From Candidatus Sulfopaludibacter sp. SbA3 (GTDB taxonomy: Bacteria > Acidobacteriota > Terriglobia > 20CM-2-55-15): 9,331 nucleotides of DNA. A model generated the notes under the pieces. It searched no databases and was not told the origin of the DNA. It was given only the letters and a program-made list of their open reading frames with translations. Below are positions 1 through 6,672 of this stretch, in pieces (position 1 is the first letter of the stretch; each line of letters begins with the position of its first letter). The position numbers were made by a program, and so were the translations under genes. The stretch lies in contig CAMAWS010000092.1 in assembly GCA_945861845.1 (NCBI GenBank), positions 1-9,331 on the forward strand. The letters are read 5' to 3'.

Positions 1-1017
1 GACCAGCTTCGAGCGATCGAGGAGCAGTTTAAGAGCGACCGCGCTTCCGTGGTCGATCTCCGGTCTCTTGAAGACCTGCGCACGCGATATCTTTCGCGCA
101 AATCCGGTTTAATCACCACGCAACTTCAGAACCTGCGGGATCTTCCTTCCAGCGAACGCGCCGAATTCGGCCGAATTGGCAACGAACTGAAAACGAAGAT
201 CGAAGCTGCAATCGAAACGCTCCAGGCGTCGATTGCCGAACGCGAGAAGCTCGGCACGCTTGAGCGCGAAACACTCGATATCACTTTGCCGGGCAATCGC
301 CGACGGCTCGGTCATCACCATCCCCTCACTATTGTTCGCAGCGAAATCGAAGAGATTTTCATTTCCATGGGCTACAAGGTTGAGGACGGCCCGGAAGTCG
401 AGAACACCTACTACAACTTTGAAGCATTGAATATTCCCGCCGGGCATCCGGCGCGGGACCCAAAGGACACTTTCTACATTTCAGATGACCTGGTGCTTCG
501 CACACACACCTCTCCGGTTCAGGTAAGGACAATGGAGAAGATGCAGCCACCGGTCCGGATAATCTGCCCCGGCAAGGTGTTCCGCCGCGACGCCGCGGAC
601 GCCACGCACTCGCCGATGTTCCATCAGGTCGAGGGTCTGCTGGTTGACGAAGGCATCACTTTCTCGGATCTCAAGGGAACGCTCGAGCGTTTTCACAGGG
701 AATTCTTCGGCAGGAATACCAAGACCAGGCTGCGACCCAGTTTTTTCCCGTTCACTGAACCCAGCGCGGAAGTGGATGTGTCGTGCGTTTTCTGCGACGC
801 CGCGGGTTGCCGAATCTGCAAATACACCGGATGGATCGAAGTGATGGGGTCCGGCATGGTACATCCGAATTTGTACTCGTTCGTGAAGTACGATCCCGAA
901 AAGTACACGGGATTTGCGTTTGGCGGCGGCATCGAGCGTTACACGATGCTGAAATACAACATCAGCGACATTCAGTTATTTTTCCAAAACGATATGCGGT
1001 TCCTGGAGCAGTTTTAG
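1..1017 (+). CDS. pheS: Phenylalanyl-tRNA synthetase alpha subunit (5' partial)
   Basis: Catalytic subunit of the cytoplasmic alpha2-beta2 enzyme that charges tRNA-Phe with phenylalanine. The frame is open from base 1, and the 16 codons before the GTG at 49 continue the N-terminal helical coiled-coil arm expected in PheS, so the true start lies upstream of the window and the GTG is internal. Counting from base 1, class II signatures are visible: a motif 1 region with HPLT and NFEALNIP, motif 2 around residue 186 (RIICPGKVFRRD) leading to MFHQVEGL, and motif 3 near residues 304-313 (GFAFGGGIER). FTEPSAEVDV precedes a CxxC-x4-CxxC cluster at residues 262-273, a possible metal knuckle. The last residues (NDMRFLEQF) match the family C-terminus. 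About 338 residues are visible, close to full length. pheT follows after 49 nt. Confidence 0.97.
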   Translation, partial: DQLRAIEEQFKSDRASVVDLRSLEDLRTRYLSRKSGLITTQLQNLRDLPSSERAEFGRIGNELKTKIEAAIETLQASIAEREKLGTLERETLDITLPGNRRRLGHHHPLTIVRSEIEEIFISMGYKVEDGPEVENTYYNFEALNIPAGHPARDPKDTFYISDDLVLRTHTSPVQVRTMEKMQPPVRIICPGKVFRRDAADATHSPMFHQVEGLLVDEGITFSDLKGTLERFHREFFGRNTKTRLRPSFFPFTEPSAEVDVSCVFCDAAGCRICKYTGWIEVMGSGMVHPNLYSFVKYDPEKYTGFAFGGGIERYTMLKYNISDIQLFFQNDMRFLEQF

Positions 1018-1066
1018 CAATCCACCAGCAAGACGGAAAGACAGCCCGCAAAGCGCTAAAAGGACA

Positions 1067-3079
1067 ATGAAGATAAGCCTCGCCTGGCTCAAAGAGTTCG
1101 TCGAAGTGCCCGTTGAACCGGCCCGGTTCGGGCAGGACGTCACAAATGTCGGTCTTGCAGTGGAGACGGCGGAAACGGTTGGCAACGACACCATATTTGA
1201 GCTCGACGTTACAACGAATCGGCCAGACTGCCTGAATCATGCAGGTGTTGCCCGCGAGGTCAGCGCAATTTACGGGAAACCACTGCGCGCTCCTGAATTT
1301 GAGCTCAAGGAATCCGGCCGGCCTGCAGGCGACATTTTTTCGATTTCAATCACCGATGTCGATCTGTGCGCCCGGTACTGCGGACGCTACATTGAAGGCG
1401 TCAAGATCGGGCCATCGCCGGACTGGTTGAAACAACGGCTTGAGGCGCTGGGCGTTCGCTCTATCAACAATGTCGCCGACGTTACTAATTACGTCATGCT
1501 TGAACTCGGCCAGCCGCTGCACGCATTCGATGCAGATACGTTGGAGGGGGGCCAAATCGTCGTTCGCCGGGCGAATATCGACGAGAAGTTAACCACGCTC
1601 GACGGAATCGAGCGCGCACTGAATCCGTCCATGCTGGTGATCGCCGACGCTGTTCGCCCGGTCGCTCTTGCCGGGATCATGGGTGGTCAAGATACGGAAA
1701 TTTCCGGCAAGACGAAGAACGTATTTCTCGAAAGCGCTACTTTTACTCCCCTGTCAATTCGGAAGACCGCGCGCACCCTTGGTTTGGCGACAGAGGCTTC
1801 GTATCGCTTTGAGCGCGGCTCCGACATTGAAATGGCGCGCTTTGCGTGCGATAGAGCTGCGGCCATGATTCAGCAGCTGGCCACAGGAACAATATTCAAG
1901 GGCGTCATCGACACTTATCCGGCCGCAAGAAAGCCCATCGTGGTCGAACTGAGGCGGCCGAGGATCGCCGCTTTTCTTGGGTCGCCAGTCGACGACCAAA
2001 TCGTCGAGAGGATCTTCGCGAAGCTGGGATTCCGCGTGAATCAGGTGGCCGGAGGATGGTCTGTTGAAGTTCCTGCCTTCAGGGTTGACGTCAGCCGCGA
2101 GGAGGACCTGCTCGAAGAGATCGCACGCCACCATGGCTTCGACAAGTTTGCTCCGACACTACCGGCGTGGTCCGGTTTTGGCTCGGGACTGCCACGGTAT
2201 TCCATGGAAAAGTCGCTGCGTGCCCTGCTTACCGGCAGCGGTTATTCGGAAATCTGTGGTCTGTCGCTGTCCGATGAGAAGATCGAACATCGATTCCGTC
2301 CCGATGTCATTCCGGAAAGACTCACAAACCCGCTTACCGAGGACGCCTCGGTACTGCGGATGTCGTTGCTCCCCAGCGTGCTAAAGGCAATTCAATGGAA
2401 TCTAAACCACGGTATTCGCGACCTGCAGTTCTTTGAGTTGGGCAAGATCTATCGAAAGGGATCGGAGCGGCGCGCATTGATTCTCGCGGCCACTGGGTTC
2501 CTGCGTGAGAAAACCATCCACGAATCCGCGCGCGAGTTTAATTTCTACGATTTGAAAGGCGACGTTGAAGCGATTCTGAGGTCCTTTGGCGTGGATATGA
2601 CGATGGAGAGGACCGGCATGCCCTCTTCATATCATCCTGGGCGCTCGGCACGGCACGGCGATTTGGTGATGATGGGAGAGCTTCACCCCGAATGTACCGA
2701 GCCGTTCAAAGTGCGCCAGCGTGTTTATATAGCTGAATTTGACATCGATGCCGTTCTGGAGCATCGCGAAAGACGCCAGGTCCAACCGATTCCTCGATTT
2801 CCGTCGATTCGTCGCGACTTTTCGCTTCTGTTGGACAGATCCACGCGATTCTCAGACGTCAAAGCCGCGATTGAGAGCGCGAGGATCCCGGAACTTGTTG
2901 AAGTTGGGCCGTTCGACCGGCTTGAAACGGGATCATTTCCCGAATCCAGGTACAGCCTGGCGATTTCGGTCGTTTATCAATCTTCGGAACGTACACTCAC
3001 TGACAGTGAGGTTGAACAATTTGACCAGCAGATTTTGAAACTGCTTGGCCAGCGCCTTGGAGCGCAATTGAGGAGTTGA
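1067..3079 (+). CDS. pheT: Phenylalanyl-tRNA synthetase beta subunit, short form lacking the OB-fold (B2) domain
   Basis: Beta subunit of phenylalanyl-tRNA synthetase, which carries the editing site for mischarged Tyr-tRNA-Phe and helps bind tRNA. The start is ATG preceded by AAAGGA, with a short spacer. At 670 residues it is over 100 shorter than the roughly 795-residue bacterial form. Residues 1-38 match the B1 N-terminus (ISLAWLKEFVEV), then the chain jumps directly to FELDVTTNRPDCL at about 44-56. The EMAPII-like tRNA-binding OB domain normally between them is absent. The rest is intact: B3/B4 editing domain (about 100-270, with ELGQPLHAFD and SYRFERGSD), B5 (about 288-360), the catalytic-like core (about 375-565, with FNFYDLKGD), and the C-terminal FDX-ACB anticodon-binding domain (about 577-668, with RFPSIRRDFSLLL). 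The clean junction suggests a natural short form, not an assembly deletion. The stop is 3 nt before the zapB ATG. Confidence 0.97.
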   Translation: MKISLAWLKEFVEVPVEPARFGQDVTNVGLAVETAETVGNDTIFELDVTTNRPDCLNHAGVAREVSAIYGKPLRAPEFELKESGRPAGDIFSISITDVDLCARYCGRYIEGVKIGPSPDWLKQRLEALGVRSINNVADVTNYVMLELGQPLHAFDADTLEGGQIVVRRANIDEKLTTLDGIERALNPSMLVIADAVRPVALAGIMGGQDTEISGKTKNVFLESATFTPLSIRKTARTLGLATEASYRFERGSDIEMARFACDRAAAMIQQLATGTIFKGVIDTYPAARKPIVVELRRPRIAAFLGSPVDDQIVERIFAKLGFRVNQVAGGWSVEVPAFRVDVSREEDLLEEIARHHGFDKFAPTLPAWSGFGSGLPRYSMEKSLRALLTGSGYSEICGLSLSDEKIEHRFRPDVIPERLTNPLTEDASVLRMSLLPSVLKAIQWNLNHGIRDLQFFELGKIYRKGSERRALILAATGFLREKTIHESAREFNFYDLKGDVEAILRSFGVDMTMERTGMPSSYHPGRSARHGDLVMMGELHPECTEPFKVRQRVYIAEFDIDAVLEHRERRQVQPIPRFPSIRRDFSLLLDRSTRFSDVKAAIESARIPELVEVGPFDRLETGSFPESRYSLAISVVYQSSERTLTDSEVEQFDQQILKLLGQRLGAQLRS

Positions 3080-3082
3080 GTG

Positions 3083-3319
3083 ATGGCTGACGGCAAGTTC
3101 GACGAACTGGAAGCGCGAATTTTACAGACAATTGAGCTTCTGAAGACTACGCGCAGGGAAAAGGACCTTCTTGAAAAGGAGCTGGCCAGTGCGCGCCGTC
3201 TTGCAGCAGGACTCGAGAAGGAACTAGCTGAATTCAGGCGCGAACGCGCGGTCATTCAGGGTAAAGTCGAAACATTGCTTGAAACGTTGTCGGAACTGAG
3301 CGAGGAAAGCCTTGTCTAG
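3083..3319 (+). CDS. zapB: ZapB-like coiled-coil cell division protein
   Basis: A 78-residue protein that is almost all predicted coiled coil: charged heptads rich in Glu, Lys, Arg and Leu run from about residue 5 to 70, with no membrane segment. Size, composition, the C-terminal pattern VETLLETLSEL and position directly before zapA fit ZapB-type (DUF904-like) proteins that help organise the FtsZ ring through ZapA. I chose the ATG at 3083 over the adjacent GTG at 3080 because AGGAG at 3071-3075 sits 7 nt from it. The gene begins 3 nt after the pheT stop and overlaps zapA by 8 nt, so translational coupling is likely. Short coiled coils are easy to over-assign: the functional name rests on zapA linkage more than on specific residues. 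Confidence 0.72.
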   Translation: MADGKFDELEARILQTIELLKTTRREKDLLEKELASARRLAAGLEKELAEFRRERAVIQGKVETLLETLSELSEESLV

Positions 3320-3581
3320 GCCAAGACCGAAGAGCATCGACGTCGAGATCTTCGACCAGAAGTATTCCATCTATCTAAAGACTCCTTTGTCGGAGAACGA
3401 AGTTCGCCGGCTCGCCGACGATTTGGACAACCGCATGCGGGAAATTTCCGCCGCAGCCAACACTGCCGACTCGCTGAAGGTTGCGGTCCTGGCGGCTCTG
3501 CACCTGGCCGAGGAACTGGCGTCAGTCCGCCGCAAAGGCGACGAGTGGACCCGGGCGTTGGAAGAGGTCTTGAAGAAGTAG
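3312..3581 (+). CDS. zapA: Cell division protein ZapA (TTG start)
   Basis: An 89-residue ZapA-family protein, a cytoplasmic factor that cross-links FtsZ filaments at midcell. The N-terminal globular part (about residues 8-48: VEIFDQKYSIYL followed by VRRLADDLDNRM) is the family signature. It is followed by a helical tail (about 53-88) with AVLAALHLAEEL, which forms the dimerising coiled coil in known ZapA proteins. The start is TTG at 3312, with a GAGGAAAG ribosome site at 3302-3309 and no earlier in-frame ATG that fits. It overlaps the end of zapB by 8 nt. The last codons (TTGAAG) also form the -35 box of the promoter that appears to drive the 6S RNA. The zapA-then-6S arrangement is known from many bacteria. 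Confidence 0.92.
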   Translation: MSRPRPKSIDVEIFDQKYSIYLKTPLSENEVRRLADDLDNRMREISAAANTADSLKVAVLAALHLAEELASVRRKGDEWTRALEEVLKK

Positions 3582-3599
3582 CCACGCTTCCTCTACAAT
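3570..3599 (+). promoter_or_regulatory. Sigma70-type promoter upstream of 6S RNA
   Basis: TTGAAG at 3570-3575 (inside the zapA 3' end) and TACAAT at 3594-3599 are separated by 18 nt, a good housekeeping match. Transcription would start near 3606, about 55 nt before the conserved 6S core. This fits either a longer precursor that is processed or a longer mature RNA. It could also supply mRNA for ymdB by read-through. Confidence 0.6.
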
Positions 3600-3622
3600 T
3601 TCCCCACCCTGCGAAGAGCGTG

Positions 3623-3859
3623 ATGGTCTCCACTAATTTTGAACCAATGCTTATTTGATAGGGAGTCTGCGTTTCGTCGTGGTGTGCGGGCCTAACCCCT
3701 CGGGGTACCAAGGCCCCCTAAAGCGCGAACAGGACACCCACCTGTGTAGCAGGTTCAAATAAGGTGAGCCACACGCCTTCTGCGGGGCACCAGCCGATAG
3801 TGGCTGGACTGCAGACGCGCCGTCCATGGCAGGGTCCGACTTAATCCATGGGGACCCAT
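3623..3859 (+). other. Long-range pairing flanking the 6S core
   Basis: GGTCTCCA (3625-3632) can pair with TGGGGACC (3849-3856) through 8 bp including one G-U, plus AT/AT beyond a one-base bulge (3623-3624 with 3858-3859). This would enclose the whole 6S core and end 8 nt before the ymdB start codon. A competing local hairpin uses GGGTCC (3832-3837) and GGACCC (3852-3857). There is no T-run, so neither looks like a classic intrinsic terminator. Function is inferred only: an extended 6S closing stem, a processing signal, or control of ymdB translation. Confidence 0.35.
3661..3818 (+). ncRNA. ssrS: 6S RNA (probable)
   Basis: 6S RNA binds housekeeping RNA polymerase holoenzyme by mimicking an open promoter and represses transcription when growth slows. 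Evidence is threefold. First, the position directly downstream of zapA is a classic 6S locus. Second, the segment GCGGGCCTAACCCCTCGGGG (3686-3705) resembles the 5' strand around the E. coli 6S central bubble (GCGGGCCAGUCCCC), at about the same distance from the 5' end. Third, the region folds: closing stem GTCTGC (3665-3670) with GCAGAC (3811-3816), GTGTG (3682-3686) with CACAC (3770-3774), and small hairpins ACCTG/CAGGT (3740-3754) and CCAGCC/GGCTGG (3790-3807), the latter like the small hairpin often seen on the 3' strand of the bubble. The ends are estimated from the closing stem; a longer RNA starting near 3606 is possible. No protein frame here looks coding. Confidence 0.72.
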
Positions 3860-3867
3860 AGATCCTT

Positions 3868-4644
3868 ATGAAAATCCTCTTTATTGGCGACACGGTCGCG
3901 CGTGCCGGTCGAATGATTGTCCACGGCCATTTGCGGCAAATCCAGAGGGAATACGAGATCGATCTCACAATCCTGAACTGTGAGAACGCGGCTAACGGGT
4001 TCGGAATTACGCCCAAGATTGCAGATGAATTATTCGACTGGGGAATCGACGTACTCACGTCTGGAAATCACGTGTGGGACAAGAAGGAAATCCTGCCATA
4101 CCTGAACAACAATACGAGAATACTGAGGCCGGCGAACTACCCGCCCAACAATCCGGGCCGCGGCACTGCGGTTCTGAAAACGCGGAATGGCGAAGAAGCG
4201 GCCGTCATCAACCTTCAAGGACGGGTATTCATGCCGGCAACCGACGATCCTTTTCGGGTTGCTGACCAGGAACTGGCAAAGATTCCGGAGCACGTCAAAG
4301 TGATCTTCGTGGACATGCACGGTGAAGCAACTTCCGAGAAAGTGGCAATGGGCTGGTATCTCGACGGCCGTGTTTCGGCCGTCATAGGCACTCATACCCA
4401 CATTCCGACGGCTGATGAGACGATACTTCCGGGCGGAACCGCTTATTTAACCGATGTCGGGATGTCGGGACCGTTCCACTCCGTGGTAGGAGTAATGAAG
4501 GAACAGGCAATCAACCGGTTCCTGACGCAGATCAACGATCGGTTCGAGTCGGCTTCAGAGGACCCGCGCCTGCATGCTGTGGTAATCGCCGTGGACTCGA
4601 AAACGGGCAAAGCGCAGACAATAGAGCGCATCCAGCGGCGATAG
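3868..4644 (+). CDS. ymdB: YmdB-family metallophosphoesterase
   Basis: A 258-residue calcineurin-like phosphoesterase of the YmdB (TIGR00282-type) family. The Bacillus subtilis member hydrolyses 2',3'-cyclic nucleotides and influences motility and biofilm choice through RNA-related regulation. Expected metal and catalytic residues are all present: D8 in LFIGD, E39 and N40 in NCEN, N67 and H68 in SGNH, H151 in DMHGEATSEK, and H176 and H178 in GTHTHIPTAD. The C-terminal TDVGMSGP motif is intact. The start ATG gives the family-typical N-terminus MKILFIGD, and an in-frame stop at 3859 excludes a longer one. The ribosome site is weak (GGGGA about 13 nt upstream). In many bacteria rny (RNase Y) precedes ymdB; here the 6S RNA occupies that place. 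ffh follows after 25 nt. Confidence 0.95.
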   Translation: MKILFIGDTVARAGRMIVHGHLRQIQREYEIDLTILNCENAANGFGITPKIADELFDWGIDVLTSGNHVWDKKEILPYLNNNTRILRPANYPPNNPGRGTAVLKTRNGEEAAVINLQGRVFMPATDDPFRVADQELAKIPEHVKVIFVDMHGEATSEKVAMGWYLDGRVSAVIGTHTHIPTADETILPGGTAYLTDVGMSGPFHSVVGVMKEQAINRFLTQINDRFESASEDPRLHAVVIAVDSKTGKAQTIERIQRR

Positions 4645-4653
4645 GCCGCTCGC

Positions 4654-4659
4654 TATATA
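4654..4659 (+). promoter_or_regulatory. TATATA -10-like box immediately before ffh (tentative)
   Basis: TATATA ends 10 nt before the ffh ATG, and no Shine-Dalgarno is visible in the 25-nt gap after ymdB. If it is a real -10 box, transcription would begin at or within a few bases of the ATG, giving a leaderless ffh mRNA. The matching -35 position (TCCAGC region) is poor, so this is weak. Confidence 0.25.
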
Positions 4660-4669
4660 CTGAAACCTT

Positions 4670-6013
4670 ATGTTCGAAAACCTTTCTGAAAAACTGCAGC
4701 GTGTTTTCAAAAACCTTCGAGGCGAAGGCCGGCTCACCGAAGAACACGTCCAGGAGTCGCTAAAAGAGATTCGCATCGCCCTGCTGGAAGCGGACGTCAA
4801 CTTCAAAGTCGTCAAGCATTTCACGGACACGGTCAGGGAAAAGGCCCTGGGGCAGGAAGTGATGCAGAGCCTCAGTCCTGGACAGCAGGTTGTAAAGATT
4901 GTCCGCGACGAACTCGTCGAGATGCTGGGGGGATCGAACGTTAAACTGAATTTCGCCTCGCAGCCTCCGACTGTAGTCATGTTGGTCGGCCTGCAGGGTT
5001 CAGGCAAAACAACGTCATCAGGGAAACTTGCGAAGTGGCTTGCAAAGAATGGCCACAGACCCATGCTGGTATCAGTCGACGTTTATCGGCCCGCGGCCCG
5101 AGAGCAGCTCAAGGTGATTGCGAAGGAGATCGGCGTAAAGCTCTACGAGGGCAATCCGGAAGACAAGCCGCTGGCTCTCTGCGAAGGAGCTTTGCGCGAG
5201 GCCCGCAATACTGCTCACGATGTCCTAGTAATCGACACCGCTGGGCGGCTTCACATCGATGAACCTTTGATGAACGAACTTCGGGAGATAGAGGCGAAGT
5301 TCCAACCGAGCGAAATACTTTTCGTAGCTGACGCCATGCTTGGCCAGGACGCTGTGAAAAGCGCGCAGCAGTTCCATGAGCAGCTTGGCTTCAGCGGCTT
5401 CATCCTCACGAAGATGGATGGCGATGCCCGCGGTGGCGCGGCGCTCTCGATCAAGCACGTCACCGGCCAGCCGGTGAAATTCGTTGGGACGGGGGAGAAG
5501 TACGATGCCCTGGAACTATTCCATCCAGACCGGCTCGTGTCGCGAATCATCGGGATGGGTGACGTTCTTACGCTGATCGAGAAGGCCGAAGAGGTTGTCG
5601 ATAAGAAGAAGGCGCTCGAACTCACCGAGAAAATCAGGACCGACACGTTCACACTTGAAGATTTCCGCGACCAGCTCAGGCAGATCCGAAAGCTTGGCTC
5701 GCTGGAACAAATCCTCGGAATGCTGCCCAGCATCGGCCCATTCAAGGACGTGCAGAAAGCAAAGGTTGATGAAAAGGAACTGGTCCGGATCGAGGCGATC
5801 ATCGATTCGATGACGCCCAAGGAGCGCCGGAATCACCAGGTCATCAACGGCAGCCGCCGCAAGCGAATCGCCAAGGGGAGCGGGACTAGCGTTCAGCAGG
5901 TCAACCAGCTTCTGAAGCAATACGTGCAGACACGGCAGATGATGAAGGGGATGAAGAATTCGTTTTTAGGAAAGCGGATGAAGGGCATGAAAATGCCGCA
6001 AATGCCCTTCTAG
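4670..6013 (+). CDS. ffh: Signal recognition particle protein Ffh (SRP54)
   Basis: SRP GTPase of 447 residues, a normal length. It binds SRP RNA and signal sequences of nascent inner-membrane proteins and docks with FtsY at the membrane. Domain order is visible: N domain (about 1-90, helical, with LLEADVNFKVV), then the G domain with P-loop GLQGSGKTT (107-115), DVYRPAAREQL (137-147), DTAGRL (189-194) and TKMDGDARGG (247-256). The M domain starts near 305 and holds the SRP-RNA-binding segment INGSRRKRIAKGSGTS (392-407). It ends in a methionine-rich tail (RQMMKGMKNSF to KMPQMPF) typical of the signal-peptide groove and its flexible end. The ATG gives the conserved MFENLSEKLQ start, yet it lacks a clear ribosome site, so coupling to ymdB or leaderless initiation is possible. 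Confidence 0.98.
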   Translation: MFENLSEKLQRVFKNLRGEGRLTEEHVQESLKEIRIALLEADVNFKVVKHFTDTVREKALGQEVMQSLSPGQQVVKIVRDELVEMLGGSNVKLNFASQPPTVVMLVGLQGSGKTTSSGKLAKWLAKNGHRPMLVSVDVYRPAAREQLKVIAKEIGVKLYEGNPEDKPLALCEGALREARNTAHDVLVIDTAGRLHIDEPLMNELREIEAKFQPSEILFVADAMLGQDAVKSAQQFHEQLGFSGFILTKMDGDARGGAALSIKHVTGQPVKFVGTGEKYDALELFHPDRLVSRIIGMGDVLTLIEKAEEVVDKKKALELTEKIRTDTFTLEDFRDQLRQIRKLGSLEQILGMLPSIGPFKDVQKAKVDEKELVRIEAIIDSMTPKERRNHQVINGSRRKRIAKGSGTSVQQVNQLLKQYVQTRQMMKGMKNSFLGKRMKGMKMPQMPF

Positions 6014-6034
6014 GCGAGAATTTAGAAATTCAGC

Positions 6035-6063
6035 CTGCCTTTTGCGTGGCTTTTAGCTATAAT
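6035..6063 (+). promoter_or_regulatory. Promoter of the rpsP operon
   Basis: A perfect TATAAT at 6058-6063 lies in the ffh-rpsP gap. A partial -35 (CTGCCT, 6035-6040) is 17 nt upstream. The predicted start near 6070 would leave a leader of about 24 nt carrying the rpsP ribosome site. This promoter also argues against an rpsP start at the ATG at 6046, which would lie upstream of transcription. Confidence 0.55.
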
Positions 6064-6077
6064 TTCAAGGTTTTACA

Positions 6078-6085
6078 TAAGGAGG
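6078..6085 (+). promoter_or_regulatory. Ribosome binding site that fixes the rpsP start
   Basis: TAAGGAGG is a near-perfect anti-16S match 8 nt upstream of the TTG at 6094. It identifies that TTG as the rpsP start although an in-frame ATG exists upstream. Confidence 0.85.
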
Positions 6086-6093
6086 CTTACCTT

Positions 6094-6336
6094 TTGGTAG
6101 CAATTCGTCGGACCCGGATCGGGTCTAAAAAGCGTCCGTACTACCGGATTGTGGTTATTGATAAGAGGCGTGCCCGGAATGGCCGCTTCCTGGAAGTCCT
6201 GGGTCAATACAATCCAATTGCGAATCCCGTTCAGATGGAAATCAACTCTGAGCGCGCTCAATACTGGCTTTCAAAGGGCGCTGAACCGTCCGAGACTGTC
6301 CGCAGCATACTGCGAAAGAAGGAGATCGTGAAGTAA
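6094..6336 (+). CDS. rpsP: 30S ribosomal protein S16 (TTG start)
   Basis: An 80-residue small-subunit protein needed for 30S assembly. The sequence VAIRRTRIGSKKRPYYRIVV, then RNGRFLEVLGQYNP and the C-terminal AQYWLSKGAEPSETVRSIL, is the S16 signature. The TTG at 6094 has a perfectly spaced ribosome site (TAAGGAGG) and gives the family-standard N-terminus. The upstream ATG at 6046 would add 16 residues foreign to S16 and lies before the predicted transcription start. It is first gene of the rpsP-khpA-rimM-trmD-rplS cluster, an order conserved across bacteria. The 99-nt gap to khpA is the largest inside the operon. Confidence 0.97.
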   Translation: MVAIRRTRIGSKKRPYYRIVVIDKRRARNGRFLEVLGQYNPIANPVQMEINSERAQYWLSKGAEPSETVRSILRKKEIVK

Positions 6337-6384
6337 CCACCAGGATTTCAAGGCTCTTTCGGTCCCTCATCCAGTTTTCATATT

Positions 6385-6419
6385 ACTTGTAGCTCAATTT
6401 CGTAGCGCTAGGCACAAGT
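6385..6419 (+). promoter_or_regulatory. Stem-loop just upstream of the khpA ribosome site
   Basis: ACTTGT (6385-6390) and ACAAGT (6414-6419) form a perfect 6-bp stem. AGC (6391-6393) with GCT (6407-6409) can extend it across a bulge. It ends 5 nt before the GGAGG of khpA. There is no T-run after it, so it is not an obvious terminator; it may tune translation or mRNA stability. The rest of the 6337-6435 gap shows nothing recognisable. Confidence 0.3.
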
Positions 6420-6435
6420 CGAGCGGAGGTGGCTG

Positions 6436-6666
6436 ATGAAGGAGCTTATTGAGCAAATCGCGAAAGCCCTGGTCGCTAATCCCGATCAAGTGTCGGTTCG
6501 GCCTATTGAAGGTGAACAAATAACCGTTCTGGAACTGAGAGTTGCGCAGAGCGACCTCGGCAAGGTAATCGGAAAACAGGGGAGAACGGCGCGTTCAATT
6601 CGAACCATTCTTGGCGCAGCAGGCATGAAGCTGAAGAAACGTTTTACGCTTGAAATCCTGGAGTAA
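6436..6666 (+). CDS. khpA: KH-domain RNA-binding protein KhpA
   Basis: A 76-residue single KH domain of the KhpA (YlqC) type, a small cytoplasmic RNA-binding protein. In Gram-positives it pairs with KhpB and affects cell size and division. The GxxG loop is present in VIGKQGR (44-50), flanked by the expected helices ([13 protein letters not shown] at the N-terminus, [12 protein letters not shown] after the loop) and strands (VLELRVA, FTLEILE). The start ATG has GGAGG at 6425-6429, 6 nt upstream. The position between rpsP and rimM is standard for this gene. The single TAA stop is in the same frame as rimM, which follows with no intervening canonical start codon. Confidence 0.94.
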   Translation: MKELIEQIAKALVANPDQVSVRPIEGEQITVLELRVAQSDLGKVIGKQGRTARSIRTILGAAGMKLKKRFTLEILE

Positions 6667-6672
6667 TACTTC

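Noticed and set aside
49..51. GTG at 49 as the pheS start
   Set aside because: The frame is open to base 1 and the upstream codons fit the PheS N-terminal coiled-coil arm.
3661..3818. SRP RNA or tmRNA as the identity of the structured intergenic RNA
   Set aside because: The GGUCAGG/GGAA tip of SRP RNA and the tRNA-like ends of tmRNA are absent; position and the GCGGGCC-CCCC segment fit 6S better.
3651..4058. Minus-strand frame over the 6S region and ymdB start
   Set aside because: It has no domain signature and is better explained by a structured RNA plus the antisense of ymdB.
4555..5064. Minus-strand frame (169 codons) across the ymdB-ffh junction
   Set aside because: It is antisense to two clear genes, with low-complexity Ser/Cys content and no ribosome site or domain.
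5251..5820. Long minus-strand frame (189 codons) inside ffh
   Set aside because: Its Ser/Arg-rich composition is typical of the antisense of a coding frame, there is no recognisable domain, and it sits wholly inside a certain gene.
6046..6093. ATG at 6046 as the rpsP start
   Set aside because: It adds 16 residues unlike S16, overlaps the TATAAT promoter region, and the TTG at 6094 has a near-perfect ribosome site.
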